Assembly: GCA_020638995.1 (NCBI GenBank)
Contig: JACKHM010000001.1
Span: forward strand, 2,046,001 to 2,110,000
DNA: 64,000 bases
Reading direction: 5' to 3'
DNA from: Planctomycetaceae bacterium
GTDB taxonomy: Bacteria; Planctomycetota; Planctomycetia; Pirellulales; Pirellulaceae
Position 1 is the stretch's first letter. Each line of letters starts with the position of its first letter. Positions 27,088 to 37,192 of the stretch are shown here, in pieces. The position numbers and the translations under genes are program-made. A model generated the notes under the pieces. The model was not told the origin of the DNA. It searched no databases and saw only the letters and a list, made by a program, of their open reading frames with translations.

Positions 27088-30000
27088 CTATTCGTCGGTC
27101 AGTTCGTCCAGACGCTCGATCGCTTCTTCATAGGTTAATCGCCGCAACGGGACCGCGAGCTCGAGTTCGTCGTAATCGTCGCGCTCGTGCGGCGGCTGTG
27201 ACACTCGTTGTACTTCCTCGTCCAGCGCGGCGAGCCAAGGCGGAAGATCAAAACCAACGCCACTCGGTTCACGCGTCAGGAACTCTGTTTCGTACTGTAG
27301 CATACGAAACGTCGGCCGCGGACCCTCGCGCTTCGCTTCGGCCACCGCAGGTTGAACTAACGAACAAAGGCGATCGATGACCAGCGGTCTCATGAACCGT
27401 TCATTGATCCGATCGGCGATGGACGGCATTTGCATTGCGTACTTTTTTCGGAGTGTATTCAATTTCTCGACGAACTTGTCGGCTTCGGAATCGATACGTT
27501 CGCGCAACGCTCGCCGCCACAACTGTGCAGCTTGTTTGCAACCGCGGCGAACCAGGATCTCGTGGGCAAGAACGACGGGTTTCAGGTTCCAGCAAACACG
27601 ATCGTACTTTGTCTGGAGCCGTAAAAAATCGAGCAGCGTGTACAGCAAGTCGCCACGATCCGATTGCGTGGTCGTGCTGTTATAGTCGCGATACTCCGAG
27701 TAGTTCTCGATGATCGCTTCCAGGACCAGCGTCAAGCGATAGACAGCGTCGTGCCGGGAAATCTTCTCATCAATCTCGTCAAGCAACCGACACTCGAAAG
27801 CCCCGTTTCCCTCTTCTTGAATTTTAGTAATCCAGGTATCAGCGCCCTGATGCAGAATTGCTCGAACATTGCCAAGATTAAGAAAGTGCTGGGTGAACAG
27901 CTCGGCGCCATAAGTTTCGATAAACTCGACTAACTTGCTCCAAGCGCGCTTGTCGCTCACTTTCTCCAAGACCGACAGTCGTAAGGTCTGGCTGTGCGCC
28001 AGCCAACTGTGCAGTGCAGTTTCAGTGAGTTGCTCAAGGCAGGCGACCAGCGGCGAATCGGTTAGGTTAGGAGACTCCGTTTCGACCTCTTCTTCTTCAT
28101 CCCATTGTTCTGCGGATACAACCAGCGATTGGACAAGTGATTTGTAACCGATCTTGAATAACTCATCGAACTCCGTCACGGCTCCGGCGCCGACAGGATG
28201 CGTCCGCTCCATGTCTCGGGCTGTCTCGATCAACCGAAATGTCTCGACATACAGCCCAATTCGCGGCAGACAAAGCAGCAAATCCTGAATGCTTCGTTGG
28301 CGAATCCGCGCGGCCACGATCTCGCGAGCATCGCCCCCCTTGGCCAACGGCACATACAGCAGCGGCAGAGCCGCCAACTCCTCGGTCAGCTCCGTCGCTA
28401 GCGTTTTGGCGCGACGGCGATCCCCTTGCAAAATCGCGGCCACTACTTGAATCGACAGACTCTCCTCGCGGGGCGCGTCATCCGTTGCGGTAACGGGCGG
28501 ATCATTTGATTCCGCTACGATCGCAGAACGTAATAGCCGCACGGCATCCGCGGTCTCAGTCGAAGTCGCGATGATACGATCCAGCAGTCCTTCCTTGTAC
28601 ATGCGGCGCCGATCATAGGCGAGCATCGAATCGTGGTCACCTTGCGGAGTCGGAATGGCATAACTTCGGACTTGACCGACTAGCTCCATCAACTCCGTCC
28701 GATTCCGTTGAAGTTTCTCGATCCAATGGGCCATCACCGTACAGCGTTCAGCCAACATTTCCGCGTCGCAGGCGGGATCTAGTCGACTCAGTCCAGCGTT
28801 CTTCCAGAGCTTCGCGAGCGTCGCCATAAACGAGAGGCGATCAGTGACACGTTGCGATTCGCGAATCAATTCGTCTTCGCCGACATCACTGTTGTCAAAT
28901 ATTTGTCCCTCAACTCCATCGTTGGCGCTATCCCGGAATACGACATTTTCATACGCCGCGCCAAAAAGATTAACGTCTTCGTCATCATCGGTAGCAAATG
29001 GATCATCGAGCTCTGGCTCAGATGCTGCGTTCTCTTTATTGGGGGACTCGCGTTTTTGACTTGCCAAGTCGAACACCGGAGTCTTCCAGTAGGACTCCGC
29101 ATTCGCTTCGACATAGTCAAAGAACTTTCTGATCAATTGCCATGTTTTCCCGGAAATGCCAGGCACCTGGTCTGCCATGGGCTCCGCGTCTTGAGGCAAT
29201 TCGGCTCTGCGGACGTCCAGTAACCATCTTTCGGCAAGCCGATAGAACGAGCTGTCGCCTTGCTCGAGCGGAACGTGCTCGGATTCACTCAGCCAATGGA
29301 TGAGCAGGCCGAGTGCCGCGACATAGTCTGCCTGATCGAGTAACGCCTCGATCACAAGGGCATAGGCTTGAGCGGAGTCGAACATTTGGGCATGAGGCGC
29401 CCAGAAGCTGATATCGCCCGCCGCGGCACCGCCTTCGTGCCAAAGTTTAAGGGCACGCGCCACGTGTTCCGCCGCGTTATACGCATCGAAGGCGTCAATT
29501 GCCTCTACGTTCGAGACTTCATGGGCGGCAAACTGACGCCACCAATTCGCAAGCTCACGAAAGTCCTTTGCAATCCTTTCGACCAAGTCGGTATCGTCGC
29601 CTCCCGCAGCCTCGGCCCAGGCTCGTGAGTACAGCCCAAAGATCTCTTCGATCAGTGCAATCAATTCATCAATGCGGTGATCATGAACGCTGTTCTCAGT
29701 GGCTGGGAAAAGACTGAACTGTCCGTCAAAGCCCAGGATGTTCCACGGATCGACGAGCGCGCCACAGCCGATTCCCCGGTGTAGAATCTCGACGGCTTCA
29801 CTCAGCAATTCAACCGCCCGCTCGGAATCACGCTGCGAGATTGCCTTCTGTGTTGCCGTGATTCGACAGTCGATACGGCAAAGCATGCGAGCGGATGGCG
29901 TGGGGACTACATTTGCCTCTTGCTTCGCTGCGTCCGGGTAGCCCATCCTGGCAAAGATCTTTGCCAGCTGGACATGCTCCAGTTGAGCCGCCCGGCGTCG

Positions 30001-31134
30001 AGCCAGTTGCGCGTTCAAATGCTGTCGCGCAGAACCCAACGGCTGTCGGCGTTCGGCAGCTTCGGCCGATAATCGCTGTCCATGCCGGCCAGGAATGCGA
30101 TTGAGCAATCGTTCGTAGAACGCGTCACGATATGCGGCAATCTGCGGCAGTAGACTACTCAGCGTCGTGGTCGAATCGTGTGTGTCCGGCCCCGAGCCGC
30201 TAATGCCGGCCCCCATCAAGATGATCCCCGCTAATACAGCGGCAGCCTCGACCATCAACTCTTCGTAAGGACCCTCGTCGGACTCGAGTCGCTGCATCAA
30301 GGCGTCAAGCGTTGCTTGTTGAATCACGAATCGAGTATATCGTCCCTGACCGTCGATGTGATGCGGATCCCACTGGCCGAAGTGATAATTGGGGCGTTTG
30401 TTGGCGGGATGGTCAAAATCGTATGCCCGGGGATCGATGGCTAGTTCGTCGAGCACTTGCGGATCGAAGTGAGCCGTCCGCAAGATGTCGTCGTCCGTGG
30501 AGTTTAGCAACTCCATGGCGCGCGTCACGACTTCTTCGTAGGACCCGGCGGCGACGCCCGCATCGCGTACCATCAGCGGGATGGGGCGTAACCGTTCGTG
30601 AGGATACGGTTCGATCTTCTTCGATTCCAAAACTGCGACGGGCCGATAGCCGATGTAATCATTTAGTTGAGTGATTGCCCCGCTCGTAATGCGATCGGAT
30701 TCCTTCCACGGCTCACCTTGAGCAAGGACGGCTTCGCACACCCGGCCTACGAACAACGAATTGAACAGCCGCTCTGGGGTCTGGTGAAACAACAAGTCGC
30801 GATGATATTCGAAGTAGGCTGGAAGTGTCCGAGTCCAGACGAGGTCGAGAATGGCACTTGCTTGGGTTGCATCTTGAAATGCCGTCGACTCACCACACAA
30901 TCGCACGAGTTCCGATCGAAGTAATTCACCAGCGACCTGCCACGGCGAGTCGCTCGAATCGGCAACCACTTTCGCTTTCCAAAGCACGTTCAGATTTGCC
31001 AGCAGCCGTGGGGCGGGTGCGCCAGACGAAAAATTCAGATGGCCGAGGATCTTCTCCACAGCTTCTGTTTCGCCCGGGCTGAGCCCATTTTTTCCCATGC
31101 CAAACTCCGGCAACTCGTCGGCGCGTGTCGTCAT
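27088..31134 (-). CDS. Giant soluble protein (1348 residues), unknown function
   Basis: I do not recognise this protein. It is mostly helical and charged, with no signal peptide or membrane helix, so probably cytoplasmic. An N-terminal third (about 1-330) contains LFVGRVCEAVLAQGEPWKE and PNYHFGQWDPHHIDGQGRY. The middle has TPR-like helical stretches (AQLEHVQLAKIFARMGYPDA, YNAAEHVARALKLW). An acidic low-complexity linker lies near residues 690-740 (ELDDPFATDDDEDVNLFG). The helical C-terminal half ends RRLTYEEAIERLDELTDE. It may be a scaffold. It is followed 48 nt later by the divergent start region of the ThDP gene on the same strand. Coding is certain from length and codon use; function is not known. 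Confidence 0.85.
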   Translation of the reverse strand: MTTRADELPEFGMGKNGLSPGETEAVEKILGHLNFSSGAPAPRLLANLNVLWKAKVVADSSDSPWQVAGELLRSELVRLCGESTAFQDATQASAILDLVWTRTLPAYFEYHRDLLFHQTPERLFNSLFVGRVCEAVLAQGEPWKESDRITSGAITQLNDYIGYRPVAVLESKKIEPYPHERLRPIPLMVRDAGVAAGSYEEVVTRAMELLNSTDDDILRTAHFDPQVLDELAIDPRAYDFDHPANKRPNYHFGQWDPHHIDGQGRYTRFVIQQATLDALMQRLESDEGPYEELMVEAAAVLAGIILMGAGISGSGPDTHDSTTTLSSLLPQIAAYRDAFYERLLNRIPGRHGQRLSAEAAERRQPLGSARQHLNAQLARRRAAQLEHVQLAKIFARMGYPDAAKQEANVVPTPSARMLCRIDCRITATQKAISQRDSERAVELLSEAVEILHRGIGCGALVDPWNILGFDGQFSLFPATENSVHDHRIDELIALIEEIFGLYSRAWAEAAGGDDTDLVERIAKDFRELANWWRQFAAHEVSNVEAIDAFDAYNAAEHVARALKLWHEGGAAAGDISFWAPHAQMFDSAQAYALVIEALLDQADYVAALGLLIHWLSESEHVPLEQGDSSFYRLAERWLLDVRRAELPQDAEPMADQVPGISGKTWQLIRKFFDYVEANAESYWKTPVFDLASQKRESPNKENAASEPELDDPFATDDDEDVNLFGAAYENVVFRDSANDGVEGQIFDNSDVGEDELIRESQRVTDRLSFMATLAKLWKNAGLSRLDPACDAEMLAERCTVMAHWIEKLQRNRTELMELVGQVRSYAIPTPQGDHDSMLAYDRRRMYKEGLLDRIIATSTETADAVRLLRSAIVAESNDPPVTATDDAPREESLSIQVVAAILQGDRRRAKTLATELTEELAALPLLYVPLAKGGDAREIVAARIRQRSIQDLLLCLPRIGLYVETFRLIETARDMERTHPVGAGAVTEFDELFKIGYKSLVQSLVVSAEQWDEEEEVETESPNLTDSPLVACLEQLTETALHSWLAHSQTLRLSVLEKVSDKRAWSKLVEFIETYGAELFTQHFLNLGNVRAILHQGADTWITKIQEEGNGAFECRLLDEIDEKISRHDAVYRLTLVLEAIIENYSEYRDYNSTTTQSDRGDLLYTLLDFLRLQTKYDRVCWNLKPVVLAHEILVRRGCKQAAQLWRRALRERIDSEADKFVEKLNTLRKKYAMQMPSIADRINERFMRPLVIDRLCSLVQPAVAEAKREGPRPTFRMLQYETEFLTREPSGVGFDLPPWLAALDEEVQRVSQPPHERDDYDELELAVPLRRLTYEEAIERLDELTDE

Positions 31135-31453
31135 CCATCGTTCTCTGAAGAATCATCGTAGGCATCGTGTTTCAGATGGTCTAGGCGGTGTTGGCACCTC
31201 GCAAACGACTTCCTGGCAAGGAGTTCGAGTTCATGACTCAACGGAGATGACTCCAGCGGTTCTGCTTGAGATATTACGTACTAGCACTCTCCAGGGAAGA
31301 GCCCCGTAACCGGCACCCTGACAGCTACCCCCAGAATGGGCTTCATGCCTGAATTTGGCTGAAAGCTTTTTTTCTAATGCATCTCGCAAAATACTCGACT
31401 AATATAAGGAAACACGTCTAGTTCTCCTTGGCCACGACCTATCGAGTGACACC
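31135..31453. other. Intergenic region between divergent genes
   Basis: About 320 bp separating the 1348-residue protein gene and the beta-propeller gene, which diverge. An AT-rich patch (TAATATAAGG around 31400-31409) could hold a -10 element for the rightward gene, but I see no matching -35. A T-run at 31368-31374 has no stable hairpin before it. Nothing else recognised. Confidence 0.5.
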
Positions 31454-32938
31454 ATGCTACGGCGATATCTGCTGTTGGGGCTTTGCCTCACAGTTGGAAC
31501 ACTTACCTCCACCGCAGTCGCACAGCGTTCGAATCAGCTAATCGCACCATCCGAGGCAAATCGATTCGGTTTGGAACGAGCTTGGTTCACACGCATCCAA
31601 TTTGATAGCGCGCGCGGGCGTATTGCCCATGTTCGACAGCACGTTAGCTCGACGTATGGCTATGCCGTTCATGAAGTTATCTCTGCACGGGGTCGCACGG
31701 TCATCACAGATCGCGACTTGGACCGTTTTGGCAAACCGCTGGGGAAAGATCAGGCCGAACAACAAGCCAATAAGCTTGTGCAGCAGCTTACCCGCTCCGG
31801 GATCGAAGCCGAAATCAAGTCGCAGGTCTTGCCAGAGATCACAATTTATGTTGTGTCCGACTCGGGAGTCGTCCAAGCGATCGACGGCGAGACTGGTCGA
31901 ACACGTTGGTCAACTGTTATTGGGAATCCACGCTATCCAACTGACGCTCCCGACGCGAATGATGATTACGTCGCAATTGTCAATGGAGCCACTTTGTATG
32001 TCCTCAATCAAGCTACCGGAGGAATTGTCTGGCAACGTCAAACTTTAGGGGCGCCCGGTGCGGGCCCAGCAGTTTCGGATGAACGGGTGTTCGTCCCGAT
32101 GACCGGAGGGACAATCGAAGCCTACGCTGTCAACGACGGACGACAGCCGCCGTGGGTGTTTCAATCTCGTGGACGTGCGATTGTCCAACCCGTTATCGCC
32201 GGTTCCGGCGTTGCCTGGCCCACTGATAAGGGAGATCTCTATGTTGCCGAAGCTAAGCTAACCGGAATTCGCTATCGTCTCGAGACGAAGAGACCGATTG
32301 TGGCGAGACCGACTGCATTGCCTCCCAACCGCATTGTCGTCGTCTCAACCGACGGCTATGTCAATTGCATCCACGAATCAAGCGGCGGATTGGTTTGGCG
32401 TTTCTCGACCGGCGAGCCGATCGTAAAGCCGGCGGTTGCTATCGATGATGCTTTGTTTGTGGTGACAGACGATGACAACCTGTACCGGCTGAATGTTGAT
32501 ACCGGATTGGAACAGTGGTGGGCTCCGCGTGTGCGAGAAGTTGTAAGCGCAACGAAAAGCCGCGTGTATTGCTTGGGCGATACCGGTCGTCTGGTAATGT
32601 TCGATCTTAGCACCGGTGGTCGCGTGGGTGAGTTGTCAACGGAGCAACTTGATATCCGAATGGTGAACTATCGGACCGATCGGATTTTCCTCGGATCGTC
32701 GAATGGCATAATCCAATGTCTCCGTGAAGTCGATGCGGAGTGGCCAACGATTCGATCTGGCGGGCTAGAAGAAAAGAGCGACGACGCGAAAAAGCCCGCT
32801 AAGGAAGAAGAGCCCGCGGCTGCCGATGAACCTGCTCCTCCTGCCGATGATCCATTCGGTGCGTTTGGTACCGAACCCGCGGCTGGCGCTTCGGAAAGTC
32901 CAGCGGACCCCTTTGCTGATCCCTTCGGTTCGTTCTAA
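31454..32938 (+). CDS. Exported PQQ-like beta-propeller repeat protein
   Basis: A 494-residue protein with a signal peptide (residues about 1-23, ending TAVAQ). After a 100-residue unique region come PQQ/YVTN-like propeller repeats (from about residue 132): VVQAIDGETGRTRWSTVIG, LYVLNQATGGIVWQRQTLG, VNCIHESSGGLVWRFSTGEP, LYRLNVDTGLEQWWAPRV. The C-terminal 70 residues are low-complexity, with Lys/Glu and then Pro/Ala and repeated DPFG or DPFAD words, probably disordered. No quinoprotein active-site residues were identified, so a binding or assembly role is more likely than a dehydrogenase. Confidence 0.85.
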   Translation: MLRRYLLLGLCLTVGTLTSTAVAQRSNQLIAPSEANRFGLERAWFTRIQFDSARGRIAHVRQHVSSTYGYAVHEVISARGRTVITDRDLDRFGKPLGKDQAEQQANKLVQQLTRSGIEAEIKSQVLPEITIYVVSDSGVVQAIDGETGRTRWSTVIGNPRYPTDAPDANDDYVAIVNGATLYVLNQATGGIVWQRQTLGAPGAGPAVSDERVFVPMTGGTIEAYAVNDGRQPPWVFQSRGRAIVQPVIAGSGVAWPTDKGDLYVAEAKLTGIRYRLETKRPIVARPTALPPNRIVVVSTDGYVNCIHESSGGLVWRFSTGEPIVKPAVAIDDALFVVTDDDNLYRLNVDTGLEQWWAPRVREVVSATKSRVYCLGDTGRLVMFDLSTGGRVGELSTEQLDIRMVNYRTDRIFLGSSNGIIQCLREVDAEWPTIRSGGLEEKSDDAKKPAKEEEPAAADEPAPPADDPFGAFGTEPAAGASESPADPFADPFGSF

Positions 32939-32945
32939 GACGCCG

Positions 32946-34454
32946 TTAATCCAAGTTATCGGCTGACTCGGGAATCTCGCCTCCGCTATCTTTACCCGTG
33001 GCCTCATAGCGAGCGACCACCGCACATCCACACGAGTCGCTCCACACATTGACGCTTGTGCGGCACATATCGAGCACTCGATCGACGGCGATGATGATGC
33101 CTTGCATCTCAACTGGCAACTTCACAGCCTGGAGGATGATCACCATCATGACTAATCCAGCATGGGGAATTCCCGCCGCCCCGACGCTCGCCAGCAACGC
33201 CGTCACTGCGACGATCACCTGATCCGTCAGCGGCAAGTTGTAGCCGTGATGAAGTTGCGCGATAAACAAAACCGCAACGGCCTCATATAGCGCCGTCCCA
33301 TCCATGTTGATCGTGGCACCGAGCGGAAGAACAAAAGAGCTCACGCGGTTACTCACACCAGCTCGCTCTTCCACACTGGCGAGCGTCAATGGAAGTGTGC
33401 CGTTGCTTGACGCCGAGCTGAACGCGGTCAACAACGCTGGACTCATCGCTTTGGCAAATTCCATCGGATCTCTGCGAGCTACGAATTTGACGATCATCGG
33501 TAGGGTGATCATCGCATGAAAAGCGAGGGCGCACGCAACGGTTAACATATACCAGCCAAGAGACTTGAAGACTTCGACACCTTGAGTCGAAGTAACGGAC
33601 AGCATCAGAAACAGAACGCCCCATGGAGCGAGCTTGATGATAGCCATCGTCATGGCCATCATGACTTCGAATGCCGCTCCAAAGAAGTCTCGAACGATCT
33701 CCGCTGTCTTGCCGCCCACGATTAGTGCAAAAATGGCGAAAGCGAGCGAAAAGCAAATGATGGACAAGAAGTTGCCTTCGGCCAGCGCTCCGATGGGGTT
33801 CGACGGAATCATCGTCTCGACCTGATTGAACAGGACTTCACTCAAACTACCTGTGGCGATCTCCGCTTCATGAGATTGCTGATTCTTCTCACCACCGAGC
33901 CCTGGTCGAATCAGGTTGACCATTGCCAGTCCGGTTACGATCGCCAGGAGACTGGTCACCACATAGTAGAACAACGTCCGGGCGAACATGCTGCCGAGTC
34001 GTTCGGCGTGTCCTAATCCCATCACACCGGTAATCAATGAAGTTGCGATCAGCGGCACAGCCACCATCTGTAACATGCGGAGGAATAAGCCGCCTAGTTT
34101 CTGCGCGGAATCGCCAACCCAACGCGACCAGGAACGGCCATGTTCGTGGAATATGGCATAGCTTTGCGCGTCTTGCGATTGAAGCTTCTTGAGTGTTGCG
34201 ACGGAACCAGGAGTGCGGCGTGTGCCATCAACGACCCAACGTCGCTGGATACCGTCTTCTTGTGTGATATCGATCGTAATCAGGTCTGGACTGTCATGCA
34301 GATCGGCGTGGGCAATGCCTGTCGGCAAAGTCGCCTGTTCAAGGCCAGTCGTTCGTTCGGATGCCATAAAGTTCAACGACAAACCGATTCCAGCACCCAG
34401 CAACATCCCCATCAAAATCTGCCAATGAAGTGCAAGTCGAGACATGAATTCCAT
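32946..34454 (-). CDS. Dicarboxylate/amino acid:cation symporter (DAACS) with large extracytoplasmic insertion
   Basis: A 502-residue secondary transporter of the GltP/DctA family (PF00375), about 70-90 residues longer than usual. Family marks: the Ser-rich hairpin TAFSSASSNGTLPLTLAS, NMDGTALYEAVAVLFIAQ in TM7, and AAGIPHAGLVMMVIILQA with VDRVLDMCRTSVNVWSD in the C-terminal substrate site. Extra length lies between TM1 and TM2 (about residues 32-120), a hydrophilic stretch including DLITIDITQEDGIQRRWVVD; it should be outside the membrane. Substrate is a C4-dicarboxylate or acidic amino acid with Na+ or H+. Start at 34454 (MEFMSRL) or ATG 34445. Confidence 0.92.
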   Translation of the reverse strand: MEFMSRLALHWQILMGMLLGAGIGLSLNFMASERTTGLEQATLPTGIAHADLHDSPDLITIDITQEDGIQRRWVVDGTRRTPGSVATLKKLQSQDAQSYAIFHEHGRSWSRWVGDSAQKLGGLFLRMLQMVAVPLIATSLITGVMGLGHAERLGSMFARTLFYYVVTSLLAIVTGLAMVNLIRPGLGGEKNQQSHEAEIATGSLSEVLFNQVETMIPSNPIGALAEGNFLSIICFSLAFAIFALIVGGKTAEIVRDFFGAAFEVMMAMTMAIIKLAPWGVLFLMLSVTSTQGVEVFKSLGWYMLTVACALAFHAMITLPMIVKFVARRDPMEFAKAMSPALLTAFSSASSNGTLPLTLASVEERAGVSNRVSSFVLPLGATINMDGTALYEAVAVLFIAQLHHGYNLPLTDQVIVAVTALLASVGAAGIPHAGLVMMVIILQAVKLPVEMQGIIIAVDRVLDMCRTSVNVWSDSCGCAVVARYEATGKDSGGEIPESADNLD

Positions 34455-34701
34455 CTCCTGGCGTTTTGCCCTGAATCGAATCCGAGACGTGACGATCGGC
34501 TGCGAGACGACCTACGAGGCCGTCAATTGGTCATCGCCTCAGTGCCAGCAACCTCGGAACGCCATCCTACAGTCGCTCGTACGTGTCAGGTCACGCGGAT
34601 TATAACGTATGGCATTTGACGAGCCACCGGCGAACTACTTGATTGCGTGACCTACAATTCGAAAGTAAGTCGGGGCGATCCGGTGAGTATGGAGAACTGT
34701 G

Positions 34702-35007
34702 ATGAAACACGTCATAGCAGTTGCAGTTGTAATGGTTGGAACTATCTTCTCCGCTCCTTGCGATGTCGATGCGGCCCCGCGTGGTCGGTTCCGATTATTC
34801 GTCCAAAGTTATTCCTCGAACGGAGCTGTCGCCTTTGGCGCACCGACGTTCCCGAATAGCTACGGGACCCCGCATCGATTCCCTACCGCTGAGGAGCTGT
34901 ATCCAAAGTACTACGGTAGCTTTCACTACCGGCATCTCGACAACATCGGCATCCCTTCGGGCGATATCGGACTGCGAGGCAACGGTTTGTACATGTCGCC
35001 TTGGTAG
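34702..35007 (+). CDS. Small exported protein, unknown function
   Basis: A 101-residue protein with a signal peptide (MKHVIAVAVVMVGTIFSAPC) and a short Tyr/Gly/Pro-rich mature part ending YYGSFHYRHLDNIGIPSGDI and GLRGNGLYMSPW. The second half looks like a conserved planctomycete small-protein signature, but I cannot give it a function. Start is ATG 34702 with GGAG 8 nt upstream; GTG 34699 also possible. It converges on the P-type ATPase gene, 19 nt away. Confidence 0.7.
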   Translation: MKHVIAVAVVMVGTIFSAPCDVDAAPRGRFRLFVQSYSSNGAVAFGAPTFPNSYGTPHRFPTAEELYPKYYGSFHYRHLDNIGIPSGDIGLRGNGLYMSPW

Positions 35008-35026
35008 TACGGTGAAATTTCACCAA

Positions 35027-37192
35027 TCAATCGCGCAACAAACGCATCCCGTTGAAGACGACCAGCAGCGACGCGCCTGTATCCGCGGCAATGGCCATCC
35101 AAAGCGATGCGAGTCCGCAAGCGGCGAGCAAAACAAATAGCAGCTTAAGTCCAAGCGCAAAGGTAATGTTCTGCTTGATAATGCGGAGGGTGCGTCGTGA
35201 TAAGCGGACGAGCCAGGGCACTTTCGAGAGGTCGTCCGACATCAGTGCAATGTCCGCGGCTTCGATCGCCGCATCCGTTCCAATGGCACCCATAACAATC
35301 CCGATGGTCGCAGCAGCCAACGCAGGCGAGTCGTTTACGCCGTCACCGATCATGGCGACTGAGCCATATCGCTCGCGGAGCAGATGCAACTCGCGAAGCT
35401 TGTCTTCCGGCAAGGCTTCGGAAAGGAAGCTATCGACCCCGACGACTTTTGCGATCGCCTCCCCAGTTTCTTGATTGTCACCGGTTAACATGCGGATATG
35501 CCGAACTCCCAGCAAGTGAAGCTCTTCGATAACACGAGCTGCATCTTCGCGAACGGTGTCGGCCACACTAATCAAACCACAAACATGTGCAGCACTACCG
35601 ATTGCTACGACAGAGCATCCTGTCGACTTCAAACTCGTGCTTTGAACATGAGCGGCGTCCGCGTCCGGCATCCGTTCGAGCATTAAACGGTGACTACCAA
35701 TCCAATAGACTTGACCACCTACGGTTCCTTCAGCGCCGCGACCGCTCAGGCTTTGATAGGACTCGGCCGCCGCTACTTTAACTCCTTCGCGTCGGGCGCA
35801 GGCAAGAATGGCTTGGGCGATTGGATGCGTGCTTTGCACTTCGAGAGCGGCTGCTCGCTCTAGCAGCTCTTCGCGTGAATGGTGATTTAGTGGAACAACC
35901 TCTTGAACGCTGGGTTCGCCAAGGGTGAGGGTGCCAGTCTTGTCAATCGCGATCGCTTGCAGACTTGCAGCCGCTTCTAAATATCTTCCGCCTTTCACCA
36001 ACACACCGTGATTGGCTGCACTTGTCAGCGCAGACACGACGCTGACAGGAGTCGAAATAACCAAGGCACAGGGGCAGGCGATAACGAGCAAGACCAGCCC
36101 GTTGTAGAACCAGTTGCTCCACGCGGCGGCAACTAGTAGTGGCGGACCGACGGCTATCAGCAGCGACAGACCAATCATGGCTGGCGTGTAGTAACGGGCA
36201 AACCGTTCGACCCATTGTTCAGATGGAGCGCGACTGGCTTGTGCTTCCTGGACGAGATGAATAATCCGAGCCAATGTGGTGTCGTCGGCGTGGCGAGTTA
36301 CTTCAATTTCTAGGGTACCCTCGCCATTGATCGTACCGGCAAACACATCTTCGCCCCCCCCCTTGGCAACAAGGAGCGATTCACCAGTTATCGGGGCTTG
36401 ATTCACAGATGACTTGCCTTCCACAACTCGACCATCTAATGGGATCATCTCGCCAGGGTGGACGACGATTTTCGCTCCGGGGACAATTTCACCGACGGGT
36501 CGCTCGTGCGCGTGACCACAACCCGTGTCAACGACTCGCGCGGTTGGAGGCGTCAATTTGAGCAACGCGCCTACAGCACGACGAGCTCGTTCCATGCTCC
36601 AGTGTTCCAGCAACAACGATACCTGAAACAGGAACGTAACAACGGCCGCCTCGAGCCATTGGCCCAGGCAAAGTGCTCCCGCAACAGCAACACACATCAG
36701 CAGGTTCATATCCGCACGTAACCGACGAATCGCGAGCAGGGCCTTCGGGAGGACGAACCATAGCCCCAAGCTAATCGAGACGACATAGAACAACCGCGCG
36801 GTAAGTGGCGTTGTGGCCGCGCTGTCAAGCAACTCAACTTCAAACGGGGCGAGCAGTCGACCGGCAGCGATGACATGGATCAAAAAACCAACGGCTATGG
36901 ACACGGCCGCAGCAATCGCCAGGAACAGCCGAAGGTCGCTCCGGCCAGGCGAAGCACCGGTCTTTCGCGACTTTTCGTCGCGACTGGCATGCATTCCAGT
37001 CTTCGACACGCGTTCGATTATTCCTTCGACAGATATTTCGTCGGTATCAAATGTTACGACCATGCGGCGATTCACCACGTCGAATCTCAAGTCGCTGATG
37101 CCCGGACTGCCCTGGAGCTGGTCCTGCAGCAACACGATCTCTTCCGCACAGTCTAGCTCGTCGACGTTTAAGGCGATTTGAGTGGTAGCCAT
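35027..37192 (-). CDS. Heavy-metal-translocating P1B-type ATPase (Zn/Cd/Pb type)
   Basis: A 721-residue P1B ATPase, likely exporting Zn2+ or Cd2+. An HMA domain at the N-terminus (residues about 4-70) carries VDELDCAEEIVLLQDQL, the single-Cys DCxxE form of ZntA-like pumps rather than CxxC. Then come membrane helices, the TGES actuator motif, the ion-site CPC in VIACPCALVISTPVS, the phosphorylation site DKTGTLTLGE, HP in QSTHPIAQA, MLTGDNQETG and MIGDGVNDSPALAAA. The last helix has ADTGASLLVVFNGMRLL, typical of the P1B-2 (Zn/Cd/Pb) group. A run of nine G encodes part of GGGEDVF. Divergent from the ZIP gene. Confidence 0.95.
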   Translation of the reverse strand: MATTQIALNVDELDCAEEIVLLQDQLQGSPGISDLRFDVVNRRMVVTFDTDEISVEGIIERVSKTGMHASRDEKSRKTGASPGRSDLRLFLAIAAAVSIAVGFLIHVIAAGRLLAPFEVELLDSAATTPLTARLFYVVSISLGLWFVLPKALLAIRRLRADMNLLMCVAVAGALCLGQWLEAAVVTFLFQVSLLLEHWSMERARRAVGALLKLTPPTARVVDTGCGHAHERPVGEIVPGAKIVVHPGEMIPLDGRVVEGKSSVNQAPITGESLLVAKGGGEDVFAGTINGEGTLEIEVTRHADDTTLARIIHLVQEAQASRAPSEQWVERFARYYTPAMIGLSLLIAVGPPLLVAAAWSNWFYNGLVLLVIACPCALVISTPVSVVSALTSAANHGVLVKGGRYLEAAASLQAIAIDKTGTLTLGEPSVQEVVPLNHHSREELLERAAALEVQSTHPIAQAILACARREGVKVAAAESYQSLSGRGAEGTVGGQVYWIGSHRLMLERMPDADAAHVQSTSLKSTGCSVVAIGSAAHVCGLISVADTVREDAARVIEELHLLGVRHIRMLTGDNQETGEAIAKVVGVDSFLSEALPEDKLRELHLLRERYGSVAMIGDGVNDSPALAAATIGIVMGAIGTDAAIEAADIALMSDDLSKVPWLVRLSRRTLRIIKQNITFALGLKLLFVLLAACGLASLWMAIAADTGASLLVVFNGMRLLRD

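Noticed and set aside
31368..31374. T-run as a rho-independent terminator
   Set aside because: No stable GC-rich stem precedes it, and it lies between divergent genes where a terminator is not needed.
31355..31405. Promoter for the beta-propeller gene
   Set aside because: A plausible -10 exists but the only TTGGCT-like box is about 39 bp away, too far for a sigma70 promoter.
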